From NCBI GenBank assembly GCA_036867785.1, contig CP145425.1, positions 620,001 to 684,000 of the forward strand: a DNA stretch of 64,000 bases, in the 5' to 3' direction. The DNA is from Plasmodiophora brassicae (Eukaryota; Endomyxa: Phytomyxea; Phytomyxea; Plasmodiophorida). This document shows, piece by piece, positions 47,901-60,359 of this stretch. The position numbers were made by a program, and so were the translations under genes. The notes beneath the pieces are model-generated. The model saw nothing but the letters and a program-made list of their open reading frames with translations, searched no databases and was not told the DNA's origin. Position 1 is the stretch's first letter. Every line of letters begins with the position of its first letter.

Positions 47901-49558
47901 ATGAAGCATTCATTCCAGGTGACTACGTCTTGTGCGCACGACCGAACATGGGCGCGGGGAACAAACTGATCGCCAAGTGGAATGGCCCGTTCCGTTTGCT
48001 GCAGCGACTGAAAGATCAAGTGTACTTGCTGTACGATCCTCTTCACGAGAAGGAGTTTCGGGCGCACATCCAACGAATCAGACGATATGCTGATGGGAAG
48101 TTGAACATGAAGGCGACGTGAAGAAGCATCTTCAGCACTCGAATCACAAGCTCTTGGTGGAGAATCTAGCTGACTGCCGATACAATGCGAGCGAGAAGCG
48201 AGTCGAAATCAAAGTGCTCTGGGAAGGATTCGAGGGATCGGACGCCACATGGGAACCGGCGGACATCATAATCGAGGACGTGCCGACGATGGCTCGTGAT
48301 CTGTATGACCGACTGGGAGATGACCACCCTCAGGCGGAGGAGTTGCGAACACTGTTGAACTCGGCGGCGACGAACGGGAATCACCAGCCCGCCTCGAAAC
48401 GACGTCAAGCAAAAGGAGCGCGACGTCAGGCCGGGACTAAACGACAACGGAATTGACGATATGATGATGGACCGGCTGGAACATGGTAAAGTAGCTGGTC
48501 GAAGGTTGCTAACTGTACATAGGCAACGAGGAACAACGACGCGAAAACGGAAAGGACGTCGATTGGACGCACGGTGCGCGGAGCACTGGCGTGGGCATTC
48601 GGCCCGAACCACTGGGCATGGGACTCAGTCTGAGAACATTCAGCAAATTGGCCATTGAATGGGATCATGTACCAAATGGAAACCAACGGTACGGAACTCG
48701 CATATGCATGGGGAAACACTCCACCACAGTCGGATCCTAAAGATTGGACTTCGGCTAACCCTGGTAGTCCCGAATAACGGACGCCAGTCATCGGACTCCT
48801 AAAGATTGGGCTTCGGTGAACCGATATCGGATGGGAACGGAACTAACTACGGATGCACATGGCTGGACGCGGTGTGGGTATTCGTGCTGGTTGCGAGCGG
48901 AACTTACTGGACGCAGTAGTGAGCTCACAACCGGCGCTGATGTAGTGTGTTGGACGCAACTCACAGAATCAGTGCATGGGGAACGGGAACTGGAATTGGA
49001 TGAACTGGGTGCGAATTGGGAACTGTGGGAATTGGAAATGGTGCCTTAATGTCGGCGTATGACTTGTCGTACACCACATGGGGACGGTTGGATGGATCAC
49101 TGGGAAATATGGAATGTGTGGTGACTCGCTGGAGTGATTTGGAATGGATGGGTGCCTGTAACGAGGTGACCACCTCCCACGTGGGGGGTGGATGTCGTCA
49201 GTATGGCTGAGAACTGTTAGCACTATGCTGACATGGTCCGGGCAACTCCGTCCTTATTGCGATGAGTCTAATCTCAAGAAACGGGCGTGACAGTAACGCC
49301 TACGTGTCGCACGAAAGCAGCAACGAGCCTACGTATCTCTACGTCTGCATCCAGGTCATGTTCGGAAAAGTGCAGTGTAGACGGTGGAGCAGTGCAGCAT
49401 GCCCTGTCGCAGCCAGAGATACCAAGAACAGCATCTAGGAGAGGCAGCCCTAAGACCAGGGAGAGTCCGTACGGCATGCGGGAACGCCGGACGGGAGGAG
49501 GAGAAGGATTAGGAGATCTGGGAACGAGGACGCTGAGGTTCTCTATACACGATCTACA
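44911..49558 (+). mobile_element. Gypsy-1 second copy, 5'-truncated and broken
   Basis: Closely similar to Gypsy-1 from its protease region onward, including RT, RNase H, integrase, chromodomain, the long 3' region and a 3' LTR at 49376-49558. The 5' LTR and Gag are absent; the left end abuts the Copia LTR. The coding part has several breaks. It is a dead copy of the active-looking family at 10491-16693. Confidence 0.9.
49376..49558 (+). repeat. Gypsy-1 copy 2, 3' LTR
   Basis: Slightly diverged from the LTRs at 10491 and 16511; its right edge meets a Gypsy-3 Gag fragment at 49559. Confidence 0.88.
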
Positions 49559-49698
49559 CAGTGCGGGCACGGTGGCCTATTCGGGCAGGACGCAATAAAA
49601 TGCCCAACTTCGCGACAATAGTGGCAAGCCAGGGGTTGTGCCCTTGCATCACCGCCAGCGTTGATGGCGGCGATTGGGTATTTCGACTCAAGATGAGC

Positions 49699-49841
49699 TG
49701 TGACGACAGAGCAAGATGTGTCAACCACACGGATTGACCGACTGAGGTCGGTCCGCGCCGTGGACGTTTATTGTACCTAGTGCGCTACGAAGGAGCCCAA
49801 TTTGGTGCCGGCTGAGTCGCCAACACGACTCAGTCGTGACA
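49699..49841 (-). repeat. Gypsy-3a 3' LTR
   Basis: 143 bp, identical by eye to 52432-52574. Confidence 0.9.
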
Positions 49842-52194
49842 TAATAGTCCCCTTTTAGCCGCACCGGGAACGGGCTGCGGGCTTGTCTGGGTGGAAGCAT
49901 TTGGTGAGGCCTAGCAAGAACTGCTTCATCATTAGGCGACAGTCTGTACTCCAGTCGACGAGTCAGGGCGTCAGGTGTCCAATGAACGAAACCAACTTCG
50001 CTAAGGAATTGGAGTGAACGAATCTGTCGTCGATGTAGCTTGTGGGCAAACGCACGTGCGGCGGCGTCCAGGAACATGAGATCGAGGTTGAGAAACGCGA
50101 TCGAGGTTGATGAGGCCTGGTCATCCTCTAGCGTAGCAAAAGGTGCAAAGAAGGACTCGGCGGGCGCATTCAAGGGCGGGGGCTCCGCAGAGGCGCTCGT
50201 ACACAGCTGTGCTATTGGAAAATACGGCCACCCAACTAGGATCCAGGTCAGGGCGACAACGGTTGCGAACATCAGAAGATTGAGGCTGTGGCCGTCTCGG
50301 AAGCCATCATTGGAGGGAGGCGGCGGGAGAGGCCGTCTGGCCCCTCGTCGCACGGGGCCCCAGTTCCGGAAGGAGGACATAAGGGGCGTGGACTCGGAGC
50401 CTGAACGGGGCAATGATAAGAGATCGGCGCGGCTGGGGGCAACAGTATCATTGAAGGCGGCGACCCCCGGGATGCTACCATAATCGAATGCGGAAGGGCG
50501 CGGCAACGTGTCAAGTGATTCAGCTGAAGGCCGGATGGCACACGCAGGCGCAGGAACGCTTCGTGCAGGAGGTGAGACCCCAGCTGAGAGACTATCCCCG
50601 CGCTTTACTGTTGCAAATGGTCCCGCCGAAGAGACGAAGGACCCAGACTCATGGACGTCTCCTGTACGGCGTGACATCCCCACGAGGGTATCTCCGCGGC
50701 GCTGTAGGCGGCGCTGACGCCAATCGATATCTGGGTTTGTATCCGCCAACCAAGGCAGCCCAAGAATGACAGGGTGTTGAGGCGAGTGGATCATGTTCAG
50801 GACGACGTCGCTGTCGAAACATTCGTCGACGGTAGCACGTAGCGGGACGGTTTCCTGAGTTACTGGAGACAGGTGTCGCCCGTCGATGACGCGAACAGGA
50901 ATGGCACGCGATTTAGAGCGAACCGGTATTTCGTGGTGACGACAGAACGACCAGTCGATGAAGTTGGAAGTCGCACCACAGTCTAACAGGGCGAAGGTGT
51001 TGACACGGCGTGAGCCGATAACGAGGCATACCGATACCAACAGATGCGGTATTGAGGGAGACGTCATAAGGAACAGATCAGTGACGTGGAGAGGGTTGCC
51101 GGACCGCTCGGGACACAGCGATGAGCGGTGGCCAACCTTACGACAGTGCGGGCACGGTGGCCTCTTCGGGCAGGACGCAATAAAATGCCCAACTTCGCGA
51201 CAATAGTGGCAAGCCAGGGGTTGTGTCCTTGCATCACCGCCAGCGTTGATGGCGGCGATTGGGTATTTCGACTCAAGATGAGCCGCCATCTCGAGAATTT
51301 TGTCGTAGTCTCTGAAGTTGTACAAGAACAGCGCTTCGGAGAGCGCAGGGTTCAGCGAGAGGCGGAACTTTTCCGCCAAGCGGGCCGGACTGAGTCTGTA
51401 CAATGGGTCAAGTCGTTGAAGGTCCTTGTACAAGCGTTGGAATGCCAGTGCGTGGTGAGCGACACCTGCAGTCTGCTTCAGGTTGTCAAACTTCGCTTCA
51501 ACCTGCTTGAACGAAGGTCCCGGGAAGTCATGGAGCAGGACGGACGAAACGTCCGCCATAGACGCGTCCGCAGGCAAGTCGAGGTAAGTCTCAAGAGCCT
51601 GACCTTGCAAGGCTGTCGTTAAGACACATTGCACTTCGCCGGATAGAGGACTTGTAGACGTTAACGACGTCTGGGTGATCCGAGAGAACGCAGTCAACCA
51701 GCGCGTCGTCGACAGACCATCCCTTCCCGAAAAACGCGGAATGTCTTGTGACTGGACAACAATAGACGTTAAGGGTGGGCCCGGAGACACCCGTGGCGCC
51801 GGCACCCGAGCCCCAACGGACGAAGCGCCAATATGCTGCGACGTTGGGGAGACAGGGTCATGCCGAGGCGCGCCGCCGGGGTCCTGCAGAGACGTCGAGG
51901 CGGCAGAAACGTGTAGGGACGATAAGGCAGGCGGGGAGTGACGGTCCGAAGAGGACAGAGAGTCGTCGGGCCAATCGGCAGCGGTACTATTGAGCGAATG
52001 CGGGGTGAGCGGTCGTGCAGGGAGATGATTCGCCAGTGGCCGAACACCACGCGCGAAGTGCAGCTGCGACAGGGGACCGAGAGCAAAATCCGACGCACCC
52101 GCAACATCCGGATTCGCGGACGATGGGACGTCGTCCGTCAATGACGGAATCGACCCATCGCCTCCTGCCATGAATGCAATACAATACCAACGAT

Positions 52195-52400
52195 AGAAGC
52201 GGTACGGCACGATACGATACGGCACAATACGATACGATACGGCACAATACGATACGATACGGCACAATACGATTCGATACGGCACAATACGATTCGATAC
52301 GACACAATACGATACGATACGGCACAATACGATACGGTACGGCACAATACGATACGAGTCGAGACAATACGATACGATACGGCACAATACGAGTCGAGAC
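52195..52400. repeat. Minisatellite in the Gypsy-3a leader
   Basis: Tandem CGATACGGCACAATACGATA-type units of 15-25 bp in variable arrangement. Gypsy-3b has only a short version (53498-53545), so the array has expanded in 3a. Confidence 0.9.
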
Positions 52401-52431
52401 AAGACGACGACAGAAGGTTAGTCGGTCAAAA

Positions 52432-52574
52432 TGTGACGACAGAGCAAGATGTGTCAACCACACGGATTGACCGACTGAGGTCGGTCCGCGCCGTGGACGT
52501 TTATTGTACCTAGTGCGCTACGAAGGAGCCCAATTTGGTGCCGGCTGAGTCGCCAACACGACTCAGTCGTGACA
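52432..52574 (-). repeat. Gypsy-3a 5' LTR
   Basis: 143 bp; followed by TGAGC, the target-site duplicate. Confidence 0.9.
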
Positions 52575-53572
52575 TGAGCCGCCATCTCGAGAATTTTGTC
52601 GTGGTCTCTGAAGTTGCAGAAGAACAGCGCTTCGGAGAGCGCAGGGTTCAACGAGAGGCGGAACTTTTCCGCCAAGCGGGCCGGATTGAGTCTGTACAAT
52701 GGGTCAAGTCGTTGAAGGTCCTTGTACAAGCGTTGGAATGCCAGTGCGTGGTGAGCGACACCTGGGGTCTGCTTTAGGTTGTCAAACTTCGCTTCAACCT
52801 GCTTGAACGAAGGGCCCGGGAAGTCATGGAGCAGGACCGACGCTACGTCCGCCATAGACGCGTCCGCAGGCAAGTCGAGGTAAGTCTCAAGGGCCTGACC
52901 TTGCAAGGCTATCGTTAAGACACATTGCACATCGCCGGATAGAGGACTTGTAGACGTTAACGACGTCTGGGTGATCCGAGAGAACGCAGTCAACCAACGC
53001 GTCGTCGACAGACCATCGCTTCCCGAAAAACGCGGAATGTCTTGTGACTGGACAACAATAGACGTTAAGGGTGGGCCCGGAGACACCCGTGGCGCTGGCA
53101 CCCGAGCCCCAACGGACGAAGCGCCAATATGCTGCGACGTCGAGGAGACAGGGTCATGCCGAGGCGCGCCGCCGGGGTCCTGCAGAGACGTCGAGGCGGC
53201 AGAAACGTGTAGGGACGATAAGGCAGGCGGGGAGTGACGGTCTGAAGGGGACAGAGAGTCGTCGGGCCAATCGGCAGCGGTACTATTGAGCGAAGGCGGG
53301 GTGAGCGGTCGTGCAGGGAGATGATTCGCCAGTGGCAGAACACCCCGCGCGAAGTGCATCTGCGACAGGGGACCGAGAGCAAAATCCGACGCACCCGCAA
53401 CATCCGGATTCACGGACGATGGGACGTCGTCCGCCAATGACGGAATCGACCCATCGCCTCCTGCCATGAATGCAATACAATACCAACGATAGAAACGGTA
53501 CGGCACGGTACGATACGGCACAATACGATACGAGTCGAGACAAGACGACGACAGAAGGTTAGTCGGTCAAAA

Positions 53573-53715
53573 TGTGAAGACAGAGCAAGATGAGTCAACC
53601 ACACGGATTGACCGACTGAGGTCGGTCCGCGCCGTGGACGTTTATTGTACCTATTGCGCTACGAAGGAGCCCAATTTGGTGCCGGCTGAGTCGCCAACAC
53701 GACTCAGTCGTGACA
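53573..53715 (-). repeat. Gypsy-3b LTR
   Basis: 143 bp, about three differences from the 3a LTRs, so older. Confidence 0.88.
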
Positions 53716-54288
53716 CTATCCTCCTACAAACTCCATTTGAGACGCATGGCAGCCGACCGATTAGATGATCATCTAAAGAACAACATCAAAGAAAGCAAAT
53801 GGGGAGACTATCCCAACCGACAACGATATCGAGACGACGCCAAAAACATAGCATACGACAGCAGAAAAATCCATACCCTCCCCCTGCTGAATCGCGCCCG
53901 CTTGGGATACTGCGGCGCCCGGCAGCACCTCTATAACATTAGCCAAGACATGGCCGGAGAGTCATCTCAATGCCAGCACTGCGGGAACGCAACCGAAGCC
54001 ATTGAGCATCAACTCCTGCACTGCACCGCATTGCGCCACAAACTACAACAAGAACGCGACGTATACGCGAGACTATGGAAAAACTCCTTCACAGAAGCCC
54101 TCTGGAAATATGAAGACGAGATGACTAACATTCTCAAGTCTGCAAAGGACAAAAAATGCATGTACATCTAACAACACGCCAAGACCATCAACCCCACCAA
54201 GAACGAAGTACAAATCCGTGCTGATCTCGCGGTGCAGGTTACCCTGCGCCGCCAAGGCCACAGGGCCTAAAATTAATGTTATGGGTGC

Positions 54289-54476
54289 TGTAGTCAGTCT
54301 CGAGCCAATATCCCAATGAGCTTTATCATCCATCCCATCCACGGCGTCGACCATGCCATCACAGTGGAGCTAAATCCGTGCAGGCCCCCTTTCCTCAGGA
54401 CAGCAGGACCCCCTCCTCAGGACAGCAGCATCTTGAGGTCGGGCACGAGACGCTAAATATAGAGCCCCGCTCTACA
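54289..54476 (-). repeat. Gypsy-2B 3' LTR
   Basis: 188 bp; preceded on the plus strand by GTGC. Confidence 0.9.
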
Positions 54477-57400
54477 CTGCCTTTCTCCGAACTCGTGCCC
54501 GGAACCAGCAACATCATCATCGTGCCCGGCGAAGATAGAGCAGACGGCGAAGGGTAGTGTGAGACTCGGAATCACCCAGTACTCACTAAAAACCACCTTG
54601 TAACCCCATGGGAAAAATCGGTGGAAAATCCATTTACGGACACCCTTGCCACAGCCAGCCGAGATGGAGGTACATGAACTGACGAAAACATCGGCGATGG
54701 GGCGCTCGACCCAGATGGGTGGAGCCCGGTCCATATACACCCGAAAAGTATCATTCACCTAGCTCAGCGGCCGACACAGATGCGTGGACCCCCAGCGCAA
54801 CAGAGTCTCGATAGTCAGAACGCCCTGACCAGAGTCAAATCTGCGGTGACGAGTGACTTAACGGATGCTGCCGAATGTCCCGTGACACAACGATATTGAT
54901 GAGGCCACCTGTGTGACTACCCATCGAATAACGTGATGGCCTCTCAGAGGAGCGCCATAAACCGTGGTTGCATGATCGCATAACAACCAGGTTGACTGAT
55001 TCCATGACTTGCATGCAAACCAGTTGCAATGGTCCCATTTATTTGAGAACCGGGCCCACAATGATTGAGGACCATGATCATGATCATCCTCGTATCGTCC
55101 AGTGCAGAACCGATACGGTTGCGTCGTCCTTCCGGTCCCGACGGTACTGAATAAGCGTGTTTGACGGTTGACTCCTGTACAACCACAAACCGTAAACACT
55201 GCACAGGCATTGTCATTCATACCTAGTGCCGTCGTCGCTGCTTCCGCTTTGTCTGGCGTTGCGCGTTACTCGCTCGCTTTGGTGCTGGGGCGAGTCGTCG
55301 ACTTGGTGTGTGGTTGATGACATGCTGGACAACAGGACATAAGTACGGCCAGTTGTGCGTGCTAATCTGGGCCTCGTTCAGGACTGATCGCATGACGTTG
55401 AGCACCGTGCGGTTCGCGCGTTCCACCGTGCCGTTAGCCCACGGACAATATGCCGTTGTGATGTGATGCTGAACATCTCGTAGCCGGGTAAGCTCCTCCA
55501 TGACTTCTGCAGTGAAGTGTGAACCACCGTCCGTGACCAAGTACTCGGGCGTCGCGAAATCGGCAATCCACTGATTCAGAGCTTCCGCAGCAACACGACT
55601 TGTCGCTTCAGCTGATGGAATCAGACGAACATAACCACTGAAGTCGTCCTTCAAGAGCAGAATATACTTGTACTTGTGGTCCGCGCCCCTGACAGGCTCC
55701 ACATAGAGATAGTCCATGGTGAGTACGTCGAACGGCTGGTGACCATGTAATGCTTCACCGAGCGGCCGAGGAACTTTCTTACCACCGCGTGTCGTGATGC
55801 AACGCAAGCATTGCTGACGCATCGCTTCAATGTCCTGATTGATCTTGGTCCAGAAGAAGCGCTCCGTGATCATCTGCTTGGTTACTTCCGACGCACGATG
55901 ACCAGCGCTTGCGCAATGGCCAATGACCAGGATCCGAAGGCGTAGACTCTTGCAGTCTTGATGACAAGGAATAAGAACGGCTTTGCTCTCGTTCTTCCAC
56001 AGACGATCAGCTTCATCGAAGTACACCCCGTCCTCGATCTTCTCCTCTCGTGACAGAAAGCGTTGCGAATCGCGGATCTCCTTTTCAGTCGGCCAGCTGA
56101 ATTCAGGATGTTGCCGAGGAGTGACTCGCAAATCGTCCATCTGCATGGTGCGCGTTGCTCTACATGACAGTGCGATGCGACCAGCTCCCCATCGGGTCAG
56201 AAGGTCTGCCCATACGTTGTCGGTTCCAGCGATCTCCTTCATCTTGAGGCTGAAGCCTTGTAGATGCAATGCCCATCGCTCTAGCTTCTGCGCCGTATGC
56301 TTCTTGATCTCCGAGTTCCGGTCGAAGATGAACGTCAGATTGCGATGATCGCAGTAGAGCAGGAACTCCCGGGATGTCTGCAGTAGGAAATCACCGCGCT
56401 GCGTAGCGTTGATGATCGCGGCTGCCTCCTTCTCGATCGTGGGCCATCTGATCTCTGCACCTGAGAAGCGCTTGCCGTAGAATGCGAGAGGTTCATGTCG
56501 TTGTTCGCATACAGGCAGGTTGACGTCTTCCATCGGGATCTGCGTAACCACCGCCGACCATGCTGCATCACTGGCGTCCGTGAACAGACAGGTCTGATGA
56601 TCCTCCTTCGGAAATGCCAGCTGAACGTGTTGAATCAAAGCGAAGCGCACGTCCTCGAATGACTTGCTGTGCTGATCGGACCAGCCCAGTGCGTCCAGCG
56701 AGACACATGATGGCGATGATGATCGAATGCGCTTGAGCTCCTCGTTGGCAATGTCAAGCAGCTCTTGCAGCGGTCGTACTATACTTGCGTAGCCGGGTAC
56801 GTGGGTACGCATCCAGTTGGCCGCCCACAGAAACTGCTGCAGGTCGTTAGCGGTCTTCGGGCGTGGCATGCTGGTCAACGCCTCGATACGTTCTGGATCA
56901 TGCCGAACTCCTTCTCGCGAGTATATCCTGCCGCACCACTTCAACTCGCGAGCGAACAACGTGCACTTGTTCGGGTTCAGCTTCAGGTTGCGCTCGCGAC
57001 ACCGCTCCTACACTCGTGTCAGTTGATGAAGAAGGTCTTCCTCCGACCTCGCGAATCCGAGTATGTCGTCAATCCAGATGAGCAAATTCTCCTTCATGTC
57101 GTCGAAGATAGCTGCCATTCGGCCGTGGAACTGAACCGCCGAATTCATTTCCCCTTGAATGCTCCTCGTAGGCGTGAATACAGCGTCGTCCGTCATGAAG
57201 CTGAAGATTTCCTGACACTCCTTAGCCAAAGGCATCAACCAGAAGCCCTTGAAAGCATCAATCGTGAAGAAACAAGTCATGCCGGAGAGCTTGCGCGTAA
57301 CAGCCTCAACATTCGGCATCGGCCATGCTGTGGGAACACACCGTGCGTTCACTTGGCGAAGATCGACACATAGACGATAGCCATCGCCTTTCGGTTTCTT

Positions 57401-59421
57401 GACGACTAGGACTGGACTTGCCCATCGCGAGTTCATATTCATGTAGACAAGACCGTTCTCCTTCAGCATACTGATCATGTCGTCTAGGAACTCCTTCTGC
57501 TTAGGATTGTAGAACCGAGGCTTGCACCGGTACGGAGTAGCGTCCTGCTTGAGTTGTGTTACCATCGGTTCGACATCGACAGGCTTGTCTTGACCCAGAC
57601 GCGTGCGGAATTCGTTCAGATGTCGTCGCAAGATCAATCGTAGCTTAGCAACTCCTTGACGAGACATGCCATTGAGACGTGCTTGGTGTACCATCCGGTT
57701 ACAAGAAGCTTCGATCTCGTGAGCATTGATCGGTCCCAAGTCAACTTCACTTGACGACGGTTCCATAGAGTCCGACTCTGGTACTGGGTAGTGATCTCCT
57801 CGCAACGTTGCCATTCTCGCGGCAATTCGCCTCACGGTCTCGATACAATCGACATCGACTGCGGCACATCCTGAGAGCGTATCCATCTCGGTGCATCCTG
57901 ATGCGATGATGTTCTCGAGTTGCTGACGCGGATTGATGCCGAGAGTCGTTAGTAGATTGTCACCGAACAGGATCACAGGAATCTCGTCGCAAACGTAGTA
58001 GGTCACATGATACAGCGTCAAATTGCCAACTTCGGTCTCCAGGATCGTGATTGGAACTTGCACCGTGCGCGTTATGGTTCCGATAACTTTGCCTTCTGCT
58101 GAGGTGACGTCTCGTTGTTGAACGTCGCGGAACGTGGCTTCTTTCAACTGGACAGCGATAGGGCCAGGCATGATGTTGCCTCCGCGGCAGCCGGAATCCA
58201 ACTCGTACGGAACACGTATGCCTTCCAGCACTACGCGTTGTAGATCATCGACAGTCTCAGCGTACCCGTTAGTCTTCTGGATCTTTATCGGGCGATGGTT
58301 GGCGCGAACAAGCTCATAGCACTTCTCCTTGGACGGCTTCGTCGGACACTCCTTTAAACTGTGCGACCCCGCACAGTTCCAACACGTGATCTTGGCGCCT
58401 TTACGTTCAGCTGCAGTGTCGCGTGTCCGCTTCGTGCTCGACGTTGTCTCATTCTCGGCCGTCGACACGCTAGGGGGTATGAACTGTACCGTTGGTTCTC
58501 CAGGCGACTTGACCTTCGTAGCAGGTGTCTGCTGCTGACGCAGGTGAGCGGGCTTCGGACGGGTCGGCCGATTCAGAGGAGGAGGACGATGTTCCCGAAC
58601 GCGTCATCCCCCCGACGTGATCGCCACCTGATACTTGTGGCTGCGGTCGTTCAGACGAAGCTTGGCGCAGGTCTTCTTGGATACGCCACCAATCATGGCT
58701 GAACCGTTGACAGCGACCTTGTGCATGATCCACTCCTGCACCTGCTTCATAATCGCCTTCAAGTCCCCTTCGCGCTTGGACTTGTCCTCCTTGACCCATT
58801 GCCTTGTGAAGTCACGTAGCCTCCACGGTTGCAACGAATCAACCAAAAAACGGCCAAGGGCTCTACGCCCACCGACCGTTTCGCGCAAGTGCTGCCAGCC
58901 TCGTCTCCACTGGATTTCAGTCATGCGATCCAGGATCGACTGCACTTGATCCCTCAGAGTCGGGAGGCTGGTGTCCATCGACAGCTCACTCGCGATTTTG
59001 GCCTCAATGTCTTGGGTCGTCAGGCCATGACTCGCTGGAAGCTTTTTGATCTGCGCTTCGATCCATCCTTCCAGGTCGTCATCTGTCAGCAGGTCGACAT
59101 TGTTCAGGAATAGGTGATTCAACGCGATGCAGGTCAGCTGCGGCGTGGTAAAGCAGAATCGTATCGCTTGAGGCTTGATCCTCGCGGCTTCCGGACGGTT
59201 GCCCTCACGGTCGATAACCACTGCACAATATCGATCGTACTGCTCTTTCAACTTCAAGATGGATGTGGAGTCCAACTTCGCGACCCGTGGCAGGATGCTG
59301 ACATCCGCGTCCTTGACACCAATATGCTCGTCCGTGCTGGACGTCGTCTCCGATGCCATGGCGCAGCGTCTCGAACGTGGTGCGGGACGAAGTCAGACGT
59401 GTGGGATCAGAGAGTGCGCAC

Positions 59422-59617
59422 TGTAGTCAGTCTCGAGCCAATATCCCAATGAGCTTTATCATCCATCCCATCCACGGCGTCGACCATGCCATCACAGTGG
59501 AGCTAAATCCGTGCAGGCCCCCTTTCCTCAGGACAGCAGGACGCCAGGACCCCCTCCTCAGGACAGCAGCATCTTGAGGTCGGGCACGAGACGCTAAATA
59601 TAGAGCCCCGCTCTACA
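59422..59617 (-). repeat. Gypsy-2B 5' LTR
   Basis: 196 bp; followed on the plus strand by GTGC and then LINE sequence. Confidence 0.9.
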
Positions 59618-60099
59618 GTGCCCGACAGCCCAGTAAGTGTCGTTTAGGAGTTTTCTTAGGGGATCACTTGAGCAGGTTGGAAGGCGAAGGGGCGCCTGTA
59701 AGACAAATGACCACCTCCCACGTGGGGGTGGATGTCGTCAGTAGTGTAGCCAGATCAACCACAGTGAGGGAGATCAAAGTCTACGAACCTGTGGGGTGCT
59801 CATTGAGCCCTCAGACTCGCACCGGAGTCGCCAACCTGCGAGATCCCAGCACAAAGGTGACAGGCCGGCACTGCCAGGCCGGGATGCTGCCGTTCTGGAA
59901 GCGATCCTACGGTCCTCGGACCCGATCGAGACCGAGGCGCCTGCCTGAAAAGCGCGAAACACAAATAAACTAAATTAAACTAAACTAAGGTTGCGTAAAG
60001 GTTGTGTTCCTCGGAAGGTTCCGAAGCTGCACGAGTGCATGGGCGTCAGCCCTCCAGCAATCGATAAACGATTCATTCTCATTTCAACTCGGTTCTGAG

Positions 60100-60223
60100 T
60101 GGGTCGAGTCGTCTTGGCGACTCAGCCGGCACCTAATTGGGCTCCTCCGATCCGCAGCGCACTACAAAACTCAAGCTCAGTCGGTCAATCAGTGAGGTTG
60201 ACACATCTTGTTCGGTCATCACA
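60100..60223 (+). repeat. Old, diverged solo LTR of the Gypsy-3 family
   Basis: Matches the 143-bp Gypsy-3 LTR in the same plus-strand sense as its inverted form (GGCGACTCAGCCGGCACC, then TCGGTCAATC and TTGACACATCTTG), with many differences and a gap. The remaining intergenic DNA at 59996-60359 shows nothing else I can name; it should contain the terminator of the LRR-mucin gene. Confidence 0.7.
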
Positions 60224-60359
60224 AGCAGCACCCAGACATGGGCGGGTAGCACGCCGATTGGGGTGAGCTGCACGCCGACACATGAGCCGAGCTGCACGCC
60301 GACAACAACCGAGATGCAAACAATGGAGAGTTTATCATTACAGTGGCAGCAGGGCCGGT

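Larger units (their letters stand above)
49699..52574 (-). mobile_element. Gypsy-3a: short non-autonomous Gag-protease LTR element
   Basis: Identical 143-bp LTRs (49699-49841 and 52432-52574) flanked by the 5-bp duplication TGAGC, inserted in the Gag of Gypsy-3b. Internal parts on the minus strand: a leader with a YRIVLCRIV-encoding minisatellite; Gag with two CCHC knuckles (CHYCREVGHFIASC, CPHCRKVGHRSSLC); and a retropepsin (ALLDCGATSNFIDWSF) like that of Gypsy-4. RT and integrase are absent, so movement must depend on a relative. The LTRs suggest a recent insertion. Confidence 0.88.
49559..53715 (-). mobile_element. Gypsy-3b: Ty3/gypsy-derived element, truncated, split by Gypsy-3a
   Basis: Two pieces of one older element: a Gag fragment at 49559-49698 and, beyond the Gypsy-3a insertion, Gag, leader and one LTR (53573-53715) at 52575-53715. 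The Gag is the same as in 3a. Its other end is missing where Gypsy-1 copy 2 abuts. Broken. Confidence 0.85.
54289..59617 (-). mobile_element. Gypsy-2B: Ty3/gypsy element with both LTRs
   Basis: LTRs at 54289-54476 and 59422-59617 (TGTAGTCAG...CTCTACA on the plus strand) are identical apart from an 8-bp length difference. The 4-bp GTGC borders both ends and its target is the LINE 3' UTR. On the minus strand: Gag (from 59359), CCHC knuckle (CWNCAGSHSLKECP), protease region (ELDSGCRGGNIMPG), RT (LIWIDDILGF), RNase H and integrase to ~55223. About 750 nt of non-coding 3' region follows. Young, but broken in a few places. Confidence 0.88.
53716..59995 (+). mobile_element. LINE 3' part, split by Gypsy-2B
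   Basis: 53716-54171 encodes the LINE C-terminus: SSYKLHLRRMAADRL, then a CCHC-like zinc knuckle (CQHCGNATEAIEHQLLHC) and QERDVYARLWKNSF, ending at the TAA at 54169-54171. The 3' UTR runs to 54288, is cut by Gypsy-2B, and resumes at 59622 to end in TAAATTAAACTAAACTAA at ~59995, the same kind of tail as at 9362. It is 5'-truncated where the Gypsy-3b LTR abuts. Confidence 0.85.

Noticed and set aside
52195-52400. CRISPR-like regular repeats
   Set aside because: Units vary in length, there are no unique spacers, and the array lies in an LTR-element leader of a eukaryotic sequence.
49699-53715. Tandem LTR array formed by recombination (three LTRs, two internal regions)
   Set aside because: TGAGC flanks the inner element and the Gag of the outer one continues on both sides, so a nested insertion explains it better.
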